This document shows, piece after piece, positions 7,047 to 16,251 of a stretch of DNA of 58,486 bases. The notes beneath the pieces were generated by a model that saw only the letters and a list, made by a program, of their open reading frames with translations, made no database searches and was not told the origin of the DNA. The first letter of the stretch is position 1; every line of letters starts with the position of its first letter. Source of the stretch: an uncultured Collinsella sp. (GTDB lineage Bacteria > Actinomycetota > Coriobacteriia > Coriobacteriales > Coriobacteriaceae); the NCBI GenBank assembly GCA_902462065.1, contig CABQAK010000008.1:1-58486 (forward strand), written 5' to 3'. Position numbers and translations under genes: made by a program.

Positions 7047-9014
7047 CTAGCGTAGGGACCTCAGACCACCGGCATCCTTGTCGAGCACCGTAAAGCGCAC
7101 GGCATCTAGGTGCTCCAAGATGCTGATGGCACGTTTGCGCGACACACCCAGCGCCTCGCGCAGCACACTCGTGGTGGCAGCGCCACCGGCATCGGCGATA
7201 GCGGCGGCAACAATCTCGCGCGCATGGGCCTCGGCGGCAGCAGACAGGGCAACGTCGCGCTCGACCTTCACGATCGAGCGATTGAGCGAAAGCTCGCGCA
7301 GGGCACGCGTCATGGTGTCGCGATCGAGCTGCAACTGCTCGCCCACCTCGGGCAACGTCGGCGCATCGAGGCCAGCTTCGTCCAGCAAGGAAACGATCCG
7401 CTCGCAAGCCTCTCGCACCACGCGTGCCGCCGCGGCGGCCGAATGCGGATCGAATACCTCGGCGCCCTCGGCGGCGCACACGCCGCGCGAACAGCCCTCG
7501 GCAATCAGAGCCGCGGCAACGCCTTCATCAGCGGCAGGCCACGCAGCATGGGCAACGGCGCCGGGCGTAAAGCCCGTCTCCTTGGGAGCCGCCGCGTGCA
7601 TGGCCGACAGGGTCGTCGCGAGCGTGTCCATCGCAGCGTCGAGCACGGCGGTACTCGTGTACAGCGCCACGTCACCCGCTGCAAGCGCACGCACCGTGCC
7701 CTGGTCCACCAGCGCACGCAACGCGGCCTCAACATCGCCGGCAGCCATATCCAGCGCAGTAACAACATCAGCAGCCGCCACCGGCAGCGCCTGCAGCGCC
7801 AGCCACGAATCCACCGCGCCCGCAACATCCCCAGCCTCGAGCGCCGTAAACAGTGCGCGCTCGCCGGCAGAAAGCTCGCGCGAGCGACGGCAGCGCGAAA
7901 GCAGCACGCGCCCGCCGCCGATGAGCATAACGGGCGAATACGACAGCACCACGGCATGGTCTCCGGCACGCAGCGGCAGCGGCTCCTCCAGGCGCACCTG
8001 CACGGTGCGGGTCTCGCCCACCGCCATGGGGGCCTCGCCCTCCAAAAGCATGATGCGGCCGACGACCTCGGACGTGCCGGCCATCACATGCACACGCGCG
8101 CCCGACTCGAGCACGCGCGGCTTGGTGCCCTCGCGGCCCAGGTAGGTGAACGTCATCATAAAGCGCAACGTCTGGCCAAAGCGGTCCGCCACGCCCAGCA
8201 TCTCGCCACGGTCAAGCGCCGCGACACCGTCACCAACTAGGTTGAGCGCCACACGCTGACCAGGCAGCGCGCGCGGCGTATCGCCATGCACCTGAATCCC
8301 GCGCACGCGACAGACCGCACGCGACGGCAAAGCCATCAGCTCGTCGCCCACCGCAACCGGCGCATCGTGCAGCGTTCCCGTCACGACGGTGCCGACGCCC
8401 TTGATCGTAAAGCAGCGGTCGATAGGCAGACGCGGTGCTGCATCGGTGAGCTCGGCACGGACACGGCAAGCATCCCAGCAAGCGGCAACCTGCTCGTCAA
8501 GCGCAGCCAGTAGGCCATCGATCCCCTCGCCCGTCTTAGACGACACGGGCACAATCGGCGCGCCCGCAAACACGGTACTCGACAAAAAGTCATCGACATC
8601 GAGCTCGGCAAGCTCGGTCATCTCGGCATCGGCCAGGTCACACATAGTCAGCGCCACCGCCATATGCGTGACGCCCAGCATCTCCAGCACGTGCACGTGC
8701 TCGCGCGTCTGCGGCATTACGCCCTCGACGGCAGAGACCACCAGCACGGCAACGTCGATGCCTGTCGCACCCTGCACCATGGCGCGCAGGTAATGCGCGT
8801 GGCCCGGCACGTCGACCAGGCCGACGATCTTGCCACTCGGCAGCGCCAACTCGCCAAAGCCCAGCTCCACGGTCATACCGCGACGGCGCTCAACCTCCAG
8901 ACGATCGGGATTCTTGCCAGTCAGTGCCTCGATCAGTGCCGACTTACCATGGTCAACGTGACCCGCCGTGCCAATGATAACGGGACACTCCACCAGCGCC
9001 TGAACCTCACTCAT
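7047..9014 (-). CDS. selB: selenocysteine-specific elongation factor
   Basis: 655 residues. An EF-Tu-like GTPase half has G1 GTAGHVDHGKSAL at residues 15-27 and G3 DVPGHAHY; the C-terminal half is the winged-helix region that binds the SECIS hairpin. SelB carries Sec-tRNA to the ribosome at recoded UGA codons, here those of fdhF and selD. Its ATG overlaps the selA stop as ATGA, so the two are translationally coupled. The G4 site, normally N/TKxD, reads TMCD (VALTMCDLAD), losing the Lys that stacks on guanine in most translational GTPases. The rest of the fold looks intact, so function is still expected. Confidence 0.95.
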   Translation of the reverse strand: MSEVQALVECPVIIGTAGHVDHGKSALIEALTGKNPDRLEVERRRGMTVELGFGELALPSGKIVGLVDVPGHAHYLRAMVQGATGIDVAVLVVSAVEGVMPQTREHVHVLEMLGVTHMAVALTMCDLADAEMTELAELDVDDFLSSTVFAGAPIVPVSSKTGEGIDGLLAALDEQVAACWDACRVRAELTDAAPRLPIDRCFTIKGVGTVVTGTLHDAPVAVGDELMALPSRAVCRVRGIQVHGDTPRALPGQRVALNLVGDGVAALDRGEMLGVADRFGQTLRFMMTFTYLGREGTKPRVLESGARVHVMAGTSEVVGRIMLLEGEAPMAVGETRTVQVRLEEPLPLRAGDHAVVLSYSPVMLIGGGRVLLSRCRRSRELSAGERALFTALEAGDVAGAVDSWLALQALPVAAADVVTALDMAAGDVEAALRALVDQGTVRALAAGDVALYTSTAVLDAAMDTLATTLSAMHAAAPKETGFTPGAVAHAAWPAADEGVAAALIAEGCSRGVCAAEGAEVFDPHSAAAAARVVREACERIVSLLDEAGLDAPTLPEVGEQLQLDRDTMTRALRELSLNRSIVKVERDVALSAAAEAHAREIVAAAIADAGGAATTSVLREALGVSRKRAISILEHLDAVRFTVLDKDAGGLRSLR

Positions 9015-10468
9015 CGAGCAATCGCCTTCTCAACGCATGCGGCAAGCGTCGACGCCGCCGTCTCGATATCGCGGTCGCCCACAAGCGTACGGACGTCAAA
9101 CAAAATGCGATCGTGCGAGGTTCGCGTGACGACCGGCGTGTCGAAGTCCTGGACAAGCGAGCGCTTGAGCGCGTCAACCGTCAGGCGCTCGCCAACAAGA
9201 CGCACGGCAACGCACATCGTCGGCAGCTCGACGGTAGGCAGCGAACCGCCACCGGGCGTCGAGGACTCCTCGACAATCTCCAGCTCAACAGCACACGGGC
9301 AGCCGGCCTTATCGAGCCCCGCCGCCATAAGATCGCGCAACTTGCGCGCACGACGCTCCAGGTGAGCCTGAGGAAGCGTAAGCATGCTGAGGACCGGAAT
9401 GTCGCGATGGGCCACATCGGCACCGTCCATGTAGATGCGCAGCGTGGCCTCGAGGGCCGCCAGTGCGAGCTTGCCCGGACGCAGGGCACGCATAAGCGGA
9501 TGCGACCCGCAGGCCTGGACCAGATCGCGACGGCCCATGATGATGCCCGCCTGCGCAGCACCAAGCAGCTTATCGCCCGAGCACGACACGATGTCGAGCC
9601 CGGCGGCAACCGAGGTCGGCGTGGTCTCCTCGCCGCCGCGCACCAGGATGTCATCGGGCAGGAGCGCGCCCGACCCCTGGTCCTCGTAGAACAGTAGACC
9701 ATGCTTGTGAGCAAGCGCCGCAAGCTCCCGAGAACCTACCTCCTCGTGGAAACCCTCGATACGGTAGTTGGAAGGATGGACCTTGAGGATCATGGCCGTA
9801 TCGGGCGTGATGGCGCGCTCGTAGTCGCTCAAGTGCGTGCGGTTGGTGGCTCCGACCTCGACGAGCTTGGCGCCCGAGGCCTCCATAACATCGGGGATAC
9901 GGAAGCTGCCGCCGATCTCGACCAGCTCGCCGCGGCTCACGATAACCTCTTTGCCCGCGGCATGGGTGGCCAGCACCAGCAGCAACGCGGCGGCATTATT
10001 GTTGACGACGAGCGCATCCTCGGCACCGGTGAGCGAGCGAATCAACTGTGCGGCATGCTCCTTGCGCGACCCGCGCGAGCAGGTGTCGACGCTGTACTCG
10101 AGCGTGCTGTACCCGCGCGCGACCTCGGCCACGGCCTTGGCAGCCGATTCCGCAAGCGGGGCGCGACCCAGATTGGTGTGGATGACCACACCCGTGGCGT
10201 TGACGGCGGGGCGCAGGCTCGGCAACGCGGAGCGGTGCGCACGCCACTCGATCGCCGAGGCCAGGTCGCGCTTAGAGCGCGGGGCAGCACCGGCGCGAAT
10301 GGCTGCGCGCTCCTCGTCGAGCTCGGCCGTCACGGCGGCATGCACCACCGCGTCGCAGGTCTCCCCCGCCGCCTTCACTACCGGCCACTCGGCAAGCAGC
10401 TCGTTGACAGAAGGAATGGCGCGCAGGCGGGCGCGCACCCCATCGGACATGTTCTGGCTATCGCTCAT
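9011..10468 (-). CDS. selA: L-seryl-tRNA(Sec) selenium transferase
   Basis: 485 residues, full length for SelA. It is a PLP enzyme converting Ser-tRNA(Sec) to Sec-tRNA(Sec) with selenophosphate. Visible are an N-terminal helical domain that recognises tRNA-Sec (ARLRAIPSVNELLAEW), the NNNAAALLL loop and the PLP lysine in SCSGDKLLG. The start has GAAAGG seven bases upstream; a second ATG six codons in is possible. It is the first gene of selA-selB, with selC downstream, giving a compact Sec-insertion cassette. The selenophosphate synthase is not here but at 34695-35744. Confidence 0.95.
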   Translation of the reverse strand: MSDSQNMSDGVRARLRAIPSVNELLAEWPVVKAAGETCDAVVHAAVTAELDEERAAIRAGAAPRSKRDLASAIEWRAHRSALPSLRPAVNATGVVIHTNLGRAPLAESAAKAVAEVARGYSTLEYSVDTCSRGSRKEHAAQLIRSLTGAEDALVVNNNAAALLLVLATHAAGKEVIVSRGELVEIGGSFRIPDVMEASGAKLVEVGATNRTHLSDYERAITPDTAMILKVHPSNYRIEGFHEEVGSRELAALAHKHGLLFYEDQGSGALLPDDILVRGGEETTPTSVAAGLDIVSCSGDKLLGAAQAGIIMGRRDLVQACGSHPLMRALRPGKLALAALEATLRIYMDGADVAHRDIPVLSMLTLPQAHLERRARKLRDLMAAGLDKAGCPCAVELEIVEESSTPGGGSLPTVELPTMCVAVRLVGERLTVDALKRSLVQDFDTPVVTRTSHDRILFDVRTLVGDRDIETAASTLAACVEKAIAR

Positions 10469-10544
10469 GTGCGGCCTTTCAAAACCAAAAGTGAATCAAT
10501 CGTTCGAACGTCAAACTATCAGCCAACTCAATCGGCTGAATCAA

Positions 10545-12662
10545 TCAGTCGTTATTATCCTCGCGCGCCGCGATCTTTTCCACGCGAACGGCGTTTTCCT
10601 GGGTGAGCGCGGCACCCGTCAACGGGTCCCAGCGCAGCGGCGTATGGTCGAGCGGGCCCACGCCCAAGGCTTGAGCGCCACCGGCATCGGAGCCAAACGA
10701 ACGCCCACCGGGGGCGGCCGACGTAAAGATGCACGATGGATGCAGATACGGCGTCGTCTCCACGCGCACGCGGTCGCGGCCCATATCGCTCACGAGTTCG
10801 ACGATCTCGCCGTCGGCGATGCCCATGTGCGCAGCAGCATCGGCATTCATCTGCACGGCGTCCAGGTCCGACCCCGCCTCGGCGGCACCGGCCGCCGCGA
10901 GCCTGCGCGAAGTATGCGACTCAAAGGGACGGTTGCCGCTAATGAGGCGAAACATCCCCGGGCCGGGCTCCACCATCGGCGCGATCCAGCCTGGCACGCG
11001 TCCCAGGCCGGCACGCTCCCATACGTCACTTGCCAGCGCAATCTTGCCGCCGGCAAGCGGAATCACCGGCTCACCCGTGCGCGACGGCAGCGCCACGCCC
11101 GTATCGGCCCAACCGCGCTCCTTGAGTGCGGTAAGATCAATCCCAAACGGAGCCACCTGAGCAGCGGCCAGATCGTCGGACGTAAAGTCGAAGCACTCGC
11201 CAACGCCGCAGGCCGCAGCCAACCCGGCAAAGATCTCCCGCCCCGGTCTCGAGTCGTCATGCAAAATGGGCAGCACGGCGTTGCGGCAGAACACACGCGC
11301 ATCGTTGGCGCCCACGACTGTGCCCACGCCGCGGTCGGCCTCCAGATACGTCACGTCGGGCAGCACGAAGTCGGAAGCGCGCGCCGTCTCGGACCAGCGA
11401 ATATCAATCGTCACGAGCAATTCGAGCTGCTGCAAAATACCCAACCAAGCCTGTGCATTGCCATAGCCCGCACCGGGGTTACTGGCATAGACAATCAGTC
11501 CGCGCAGCTCACCGGCAAGAATCGACTGACCGATGGTCGTGCACAGGCCGCGCACCGGATCGACCAGTGGATAGCGCTCGGACCCCAACTTAGGCTCACG
11601 CGGCACCGACGGCGTCGCAAAACGTGCGGGATCTAAGTCGCCTAGTGCGAGCGGCGTGGGCGGATTGAGCGCGCCGCCCGCATGCCCGATGCAGCCCAGC
11701 AGTACATCGACCAAGCAGATAGCGCGCGCGGTCTGAGTGCTATTGGCATACGCGATACCGATGCCACCATGAAAGCCAGCGTCCACCACCGCAGCAGGCG
11801 CCGCGGCAGCCAAATCACGCGCAGTCGCACGGATATCGTCCGCCGGCACGTCGCACATCGACTCAGCCCACTCGGGCGTCCAAGCACGGGCCGCCTGCGC
11901 CAGCTCGGCAAAACCCGTGGTATAGCGGGTCACGAACTCGTGATCGTACAGGTCCTCGACAATCAGCACATGGGCAATGCCCAGCAGCAAGGCCAGGTCG
12001 CATCCGGGACGTACGCGCAGCCAGCGGTCGGCAAGCGCAGCCGAGCCGCTGCGCCGGGGATCGACCACGATAATCTTCGCCCCACGGCGACGGGCATCGT
12101 TGAGCGCATCAACGGCCCCCATCGTCGACGAATCGACAATGGAACGCCCCAGATACATAATGCAATCGGTATGCGCCAGGTCGGAGGCGGGGCTGTAGCC
12201 CAGGGTATGCTCCCAACCGGTAAGTCGGCTTACTTCGCAGGCGCCATCGGCACCGTACACGTTGGGCGAGCCCAGCGCATGCATAAAGCGATACGCCCAG
12301 TAGCGGTCGAACGAGGGCACGCCGAGCGTCATGCCCAGCGCACGAGGCCCGCACTCGCCAACAATCCCCAAAAGGCGCTCGGCAATCTGGGCAAACGCCT
12401 CGTCCCAGGAAATCGCATCGAACCCCGAGCCATCAGTTCGACGGCGCATGGGATGCAAAATCCGGTCGCGCTCATCAAACGGCATAGACAGACGATGCCG
12501 TCCGCGGGCGCACAGAGCTCGCGCCGCGCACGGATGCCCCGGCACCGGCAACTCGGCCACCACGCGACCATCCTCAACATGGGCCGCAAATGCACAATCG
12601 GCATAGCATCCCCCGCATGTCGTCACTACGGAGCGACCGTCACGCTTCACAGCAGATGCCAT
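10545..12662 (-). CDS. molybdopterin oxidoreductase, Cys-ligated, formate dehydrogenase/polysulfide reductase-like
   Basis: 705 residues of the bis-MGD oxidoreductase superfamily. A [4Fe-4S] site is seen as Cys16, 19, 23 and 51, and the family's domain order follows, with a C-terminal dinucleotide-binding domain (ISGNRPFESHTSRR). The probable Mo ligand is Cys142 in GADGACEVSR, not Sec. No Tat signal is visible, so it is presumably cytoplasmic. The ATG at 12662 has AAAGGGG at good spacing. It lies after the terminator of the formate hydrogenlyase cluster and 76 bp before selA, so it is a separate unit. The substrate is unknown; formate, thiosulfate or polysulfide chemistry are all possible. 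Confidence 0.75.
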   Translation of the reverse strand: MASAVKRDGRSVVTTCGGCYADCAFAAHVEDGRVVAELPVPGHPCAARALCARGRHRLSMPFDERDRILHPMRRRTDGSGFDAISWDEAFAQIAERLLGIVGECGPRALGMTLGVPSFDRYWAYRFMHALGSPNVYGADGACEVSRLTGWEHTLGYSPASDLAHTDCIMYLGRSIVDSSTMGAVDALNDARRRGAKIIVVDPRRSGSAALADRWLRVRPGCDLALLLGIAHVLIVEDLYDHEFVTRYTTGFAELAQAARAWTPEWAESMCDVPADDIRATARDLAAAAPAAVVDAGFHGGIGIAYANSTQTARAICLVDVLLGCIGHAGGALNPPTPLALGDLDPARFATPSVPREPKLGSERYPLVDPVRGLCTTIGQSILAGELRGLIVYASNPGAGYGNAQAWLGILQQLELLVTIDIRWSETARASDFVLPDVTYLEADRGVGTVVGANDARVFCRNAVLPILHDDSRPGREIFAGLAAACGVGECFDFTSDDLAAAQVAPFGIDLTALKERGWADTGVALPSRTGEPVIPLAGGKIALASDVWERAGLGRVPGWIAPMVEPGPGMFRLISGNRPFESHTSRRLAAAGAAEAGSDLDAVQMNADAAAHMGIADGEIVELVSDMGRDRVRVETTPYLHPSCIFTSAAPGGRSFGSDAGGAQALGVGPLDHTPLRWDPLTGAALTQENAVRVEKIAAREDNND

Positions 12663-12725
12663 CTCGATTACCCCTTTCATCAGCCAAACACAACAGGCCA
12701 AAAGCCCGGCAACGAGCCCCAGACC

Positions 12726-12762
12726 CAAAAAGCCTCCCGCACGGCAACGCCCCGCGGGAGGC
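12726..12762 (-). terminator. terminator of the formate hydrogenlyase-focA operon
   Basis: Perfect 9-bp stem (12732-12740 with 12754-12762) followed on the minus strand by TTTTT (12727-12731), just past the focA stop. Confidence 0.9.
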
Positions 12763-12784
12763 CCAACGTCAAACAGACGGTACC

Positions 12785-13624
12785 TTACGCCTCGGACTTC
12801 TTGGCATAGATAAACCAGTAGCCGAGCGCGATCAGGACCGCGCCGCCCACGATGTTGCCCAGCGTGGCGGCGGACAAGTTAAACGCAATGCCCGCAGCGT
12901 TGAGCGCATCGGCGCCGGCGACGTCGGCACCATAACCGCATGCATGCATCACGGCACCCATGGGCAAAAAGTACATGTTGGCAACGCAGTGCTCAAAACC
13001 GCAGGCCACAAAGGCAGCGATCGGCAGCAGAATGCCCACGACCTTATCGACCACGGTCTTGCCGGCGGTACCGATCCACACGGCAAGACACACAAAGATG
13101 TTGCACAGGATGCCGCGGAAGAAGATCGTCACCCAGTCGATCGTCACCTTGCCAGCAGCGACACTCACCATGGAGTTGGCGACCGCCTCGCCGTTGAGCT
13201 TATAGATGCCGGCCATGTACACCAAAAAGACGATGAACAGAGCGCCGACAAAATTGCCGACCCACACAACGACCCAGGCCTTAAGCATCTGGACCAAGGT
13301 GATCTTTTTACTCTTGAGCGCGCAGACCATAAGCGAATTGCCGGTAAACAGCTCGGCGCCGCACACCAGCACCAGCACCAGGCCCAGGCAAAAGCACAGG
13401 CCGCCCACGACGCGCTGGGCGCCCCAGCCGAGCGTGCTGTCGCTCAAGAACACCGTAAAGAACAGGCCGCCGAAGGCGATAAATGCGCCGGCGAACATCG
13501 CCAACAGAAAGGCCTTAGCGACCGGCAGGTTAGCCTTGGTCACGCCGGCGGTCTCGGTCTTGGCCTCGATCGCGGCGGGCGCCAGGCAATCGGGAGCGGG
13601 ATATTCTGCCTTGGAATCTGCCAT
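12785..13624 (-). CDS. focA: formate/nitrite-family transporter
   Basis: 279 residues with six hydrophobic segments, the FNT channel fold. The family moves formate or nitrite across the inner membrane as pentamers. Its position as last gene of the formate hydrogenlyase cluster, directly followed by a terminator, points to formate as cargo: import of formate for oxidation, or balancing of formate made by fermentation. The ATG at 13624 is used because the family N-terminus begins there; upstream codons lack a good ribosome site. It is 40 nt from hycI. Confidence 0.88.
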   Translation of the reverse strand: MADSKAEYPAPDCLAPAAIEAKTETAGVTKANLPVAKAFLLAMFAGAFIAFGGLFFTVFLSDSTLGWGAQRVVGGLCFCLGLVLVLVCGAELFTGNSLMVCALKSKKITLVQMLKAWVVVWVGNFVGALFIVFLVYMAGIYKLNGEAVANSMVSVAAGKVTIDWVTIFFRGILCNIFVCLAVWIGTAGKTVVDKVVGILLPIAAFVACGFEHCVANMYFLPMGAVMHACGYGADVAGADALNAAGIAFNLSAATLGNIVGGAVLIALGYWFIYAKKSEA

Positions 13625-13663
13625 GTCAATCACTTCTTTCCTATTCAGCAGAGGCAAGCGCTG

Positions 13664-14167
13664 CTAAAGCTCCTGCCCCAAGCGGACAAAGTGGGAAAAG
13701 TCGTTGGCGGCCACGGCGTCGTACACGGCGTCGACGGCCTCAAAGACCTCCGGGGACATGGGGTTATAGAACTCCGTATCGCCCGGCTGAATCCCTATGA
13801 AGACGATATCTTCGCACGATTGCTCAATCTCTTCGATCAGAATCGACAAAGGGAGCGAATGCGTGGTGAACATCGACTTACGGGCCACATCACGTTTGTC
13901 GAGCAAGCGGATGGCGCCGACGGGCAGCGCCATGTCGGCGGCATCGACCAAAACCAAACGCGGCGGACGTTCGCGCTTGACCTCGATGATGTCGTCCTCG
14001 GGCGTTTGGCCGCCGTCGATGGTGTACCAACCAGCAATGGGTGCGTCTTCCATCTTTTTGGAGAGCACGGGGCCGGCGGCGTCGTCGGCACGCAGCACGC
14101 TTCCCGCCGTGAGCACGATACCCGCAAACGGGGCGCCGTTCACACGTCCATCCACAACGTGACCCAT
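13664..14167 (-). CDS. hycI: hydrogenase maturation protease
   Basis: 167 residues matching HycI, the endopeptidase that trims the C-terminal tail of the hydrogenase large subunit after nickel insertion. Nickel-sensing acidic residues are visible: an ADDAAGP loop (Asp29 corresponds to HycI Asp16), VDAADM, and TTHSLP with the His. The IGIQPGDTEFY segment is also HycI-like. The glycine-rich GNSMMGDDG of the Escherichia coli protein is altered to AGSVLRADD here. The start ATG overlaps the hycH stop as TAATG. The substrate is HyfG, encoded four genes upstream. Confidence 0.9.
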   Translation of the reverse strand: MGHVVDGRVNGAPFAGIVLTAGSVLRADDAAGPVLSKKMEDAPIAGWYTIDGGQTPEDDIIEVKRERPPRLVLVDAADMALPVGAIRLLDKRDVARKSMFTTHSLPLSILIEEIEQSCEDIVFIGIQPGDTEFYNPMSPEVFEAVDAVYDAVAANDFSHFVRLGQEL

Positions 14168-14748
14168 TACTGCAACCTTCCCGTCAGATACACGCCCGAC
14201 ACATCGCGCACGCGCTCCACCAAATCGCGGAGCTTCATTAAAAACGCGACCTGCTGGGCATGCAGGCCAAAGTCGTCGTCGAACACCGAGATGCCGGCCT
14301 TGGCAGAACCGCGAAAACCGCGCTCGTCGAGCAGCGCATCGCAGGCCTCGAGCAGCGACGGCACCGCCGCCTTGTCGAGCTGGCACTCGCCAAAGGAGCG
14401 GATGGCCTCGAACTTGGTCTTGGCCTCCCCCTCCGGCAACGCGTCGACGAGCGAATAGAACACATCCACCGGCACCGACAGGCGCGGCTCAAAGCAGTCG
14501 AGCACGCCGGTGTGGTGGCCCACGGCGAGCGTGTAGTACAGCACGTCGCAGGCCTCCTGGGGAACGTCTTCCTCGGTCTCCACAAACTTACGCGTGAGCT
14601 CATAGAAGACCACCTGGTCGGGCGCATGGCCCAGACAGGGGTCGGCGACGCCCTCGGCAGCCTCGTCGCTTGCGCGCGAGGCATCGCCAAAGGAGCCGCC
14701 GAGCATACCGGGGCCCGCAAAGTAACCAGAGCGGTCCGTGAGCTCCAT
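14167..14748 (-). CDS. hycH: formate hydrogenlyase maturation protein HycH
   Basis: 193 residues. The segment QVVFYELTRKF ... VLYYTLAVGHHTGVLDCFE matches HycH, a small protein needed for maturation of the E. coli hydrogenase-3 complex, probably by holding the large-subunit precursor. The protein is longer than the E. coli form (about 136 residues). The extra part is an N-terminal stretch of about 45 residues without recognisable features, plus small insertions. Its ATG abuts the hyfI stop directly. Its precise biochemical role is not settled in the family. Confidence 0.85.
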   Translation of the reverse strand: MELTDRSGYFAGPGMLGGSFGDASRASDEAAEGVADPCLGHAPDQVVFYELTRKFVETEEDVPQEACDVLYYTLAVGHHTGVLDCFEPRLSVPVDVFYSLVDALPEGEAKTKFEAIRSFGECQLDKAAVPSLLEACDALLDERGFRGSAKAGISVFDDDFGLHAQQVAFLMKLRDLVERVRDVSGVYLTGRLQ

Positions 14749-15531
14749 CTAGCGACCTCCGGCCAGCACCAGATCCTGCAGCGCCGAATACACCTCGACG
14801 CGGCGCGGATCGTCCTGCTTATCGATGAGCAGCGCCATAGCACCGCGGATATCGCCCTTGGGCGCGCCCTCGAGCGTATCCATAAACTCATTGGCCAAAT
14901 CGCGACCGTAACGGTAGCCGCTCATGGCGCGAGCTTCGCGCTCGATGGCAACGCGCAACTTGTACGGCACGCCGGGGTGCAGGATATCGGCCTGCTCGCC
15001 GGCGGCCTCCACCGTGGTCTCGGCATGGAGCTTTTGGTCCAGCAGACCGAGTGCCATGGCAAAGCCGTAGATGGTCTGCGCGGGGCTGGGCGGGCAGCCG
15101 GGGATGTAGACATCGACCGGCAAGATCTTGTCCGTGCCACCCCAGACGCAGTAGTTGTCGTAGAAGATGCCGCCGGTGCAGCCGCACGCGCCATAGGACA
15201 CCACGATCTTGGGATCGGGTGCGGCCTCAAAGGCGCGCAGGGCCGGCATGCGCATGGCACGCGTCACGGCACCGGTGTACAGCAGCACGTCGGCGTGACG
15301 GGGCGAGGGCACGACCTTGATGCCAAAGCGCTCGACGTCGAAGACGGGCGTGATGGAACCGAAGATCTCGATCTCGCAGCCGTTGCAGCCGCCGCAGTCA
15401 ACACGGTAGACGTACACCGAGCGCTTGATCTTCTTAAGAAGGGTCGCCTTGGCCTTCTCGATGCTCTCGTCGAGCTCGATCTTGGTCGGGCGGTACTGAA
15501 GCCGCTCGGGCAAAAGCGTGGGTTCGGCCAT
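14749..15531 (-). CDS. hyfI: [NiFe] hydrogenase small subunit (HycG/HyfI, NuoB-like)
   Basis: 260 residues of the NuoB/HycG family. Cysteine ligands of the proximal [4Fe-4S] cluster appear in CGGCNGCEIEI, GACGCTGG and PGCPPSP. It pairs with HyfG and takes electrons from the HyfH ferredoxin to the [NiFe] site. The C-terminus, about 90 residues past the last ligand, is longer than in NuoB, as in hydrogenase-3 and -4. It is closely spaced with hyfH (2 nt) and hycH (0 nt). Confidence 0.93.
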   Translation of the reverse strand: MAEPTLLPERLQYRPTKIELDESIEKAKATLLKKIKRSVYVYRVDCGGCNGCEIEIFGSITPVFDVERFGIKVVPSPRHADVLLYTGAVTRAMRMPALRAFEAAPDPKIVVSYGACGCTGGIFYDNYCVWGGTDKILPVDVYIPGCPPSPAQTIYGFAMALGLLDQKLHAETTVEAAGEQADILHPGVPYKLRVAIEREARAMSGYRYGRDLANEFMDTLEGAPKGDIRGAMALLIDKQDDPRRVEVYSALQDLVLAGGR

Positions 15532-15533
15532 GG

Positions 15534-16250
15534 TTACTCCTCCTTCGTATCAAAATCCATGATGATGCCCTCGACCGGTGCAGGTCCAGCGGGGATCTCG
15601 GGCGCATCGGGGTTGAGCTCGCGGTCGACATACTCCGGGTTCACGCCGTGGCCGCCCAGATACTCCATGCCGGGGCCCTGGGGCTCACCGGACGCAAGCG
15701 TCTCGTTGGCAGCCATGCCGCGCGCGTTGCCGGTCTTTACGGCCGAGGCGGCGCGCAGGGCGTCGAGCTCGCGCTTGCACTCCTGGCACATACCGACGGT
15801 ACGGGCGGCCTGGATGGCCTCCATGCCGCCGGTCTTTTGCAGCAGGCGCTTGGCGTAGTCGATCTCCTTATGCGGGGCAAACGGCTTGCCGCAGCGCGAG
15901 CAGTGCTCTAGCGTGTAGACGCTCTTGCTGGTGAGGTCGTCCTTGCTCATGACGGCCAGCTCAAACTCCTCGGTGAGCTTGATGGCCTCCATGGGGCAGG
16001 CTTCCTCGCAACGGCCGCAAAAGATGCAGCGGCCGTAGTCGATCGACCAGGTAATGGTATCGGCCGCAAGGTCGGTGTCCATGCGAATGGCATCGGCCGG
16101 GCACGCCACGCCGCAGGCACCGCAGGCGATGCAGAGCTCGGCATTGTGCTCGGGCTTGCCGCGCATGTCCTTGTTGGTGGGGAACGGCGCAAACGGGTAC
16201 TTGACCGTCGCGTCGCCGGCCTTGGCGTTAACCTTCCAAAGCTTCAGCAT
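15534..16250 (-). CDS. hyfH: hydrogenase 4Fe-4S ferredoxin subunit (HycF/HyfH)
   Basis: 238 residues. Two [4Fe-4S] motifs, CIACGACGVACPADA and CIFCGRCEEACPMEA, make a NuoI/HycF-type electron wire. Further Cys pairs (CSRCGKP and CQECK) in the C-terminal half may bind another metal, as in the HycF/HyfH C-terminal extension. It relays electrons between the formate-side ferredoxins and HyfI. The ATG at 16250 follows the hyfG stop by one base, consistent with coupled translation. The last 60 residues are low complexity and Pro/Gly rich. Confidence 0.92.
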   Translation of the reverse strand: MLKLWKVNAKAGDATVKYPFAPFPTNKDMRGKPEHNAELCIACGACGVACPADAIRMDTDLAADTITWSIDYGRCIFCGRCEEACPMEAIKLTEEFELAVMSKDDLTSKSVYTLEHCSRCGKPFAPHKEIDYAKRLLQKTGGMEAIQAARTVGMCQECKRELDALRAASAVKTGNARGMAANETLASGEPQGPGMEYLGGHGVNPEYVDRELNPDAPEIPAGPAPVEGIIMDFDTKEE

Positions 16251-16251
16251 A

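Noticed and set aside
10501..10510. Palindrome CGTTCGAACG as an SOS box upstream of selA
   Set aside because: It lacks the spacing of an actinobacterial LexA site; a 10-bp palindrome alone is weak evidence.
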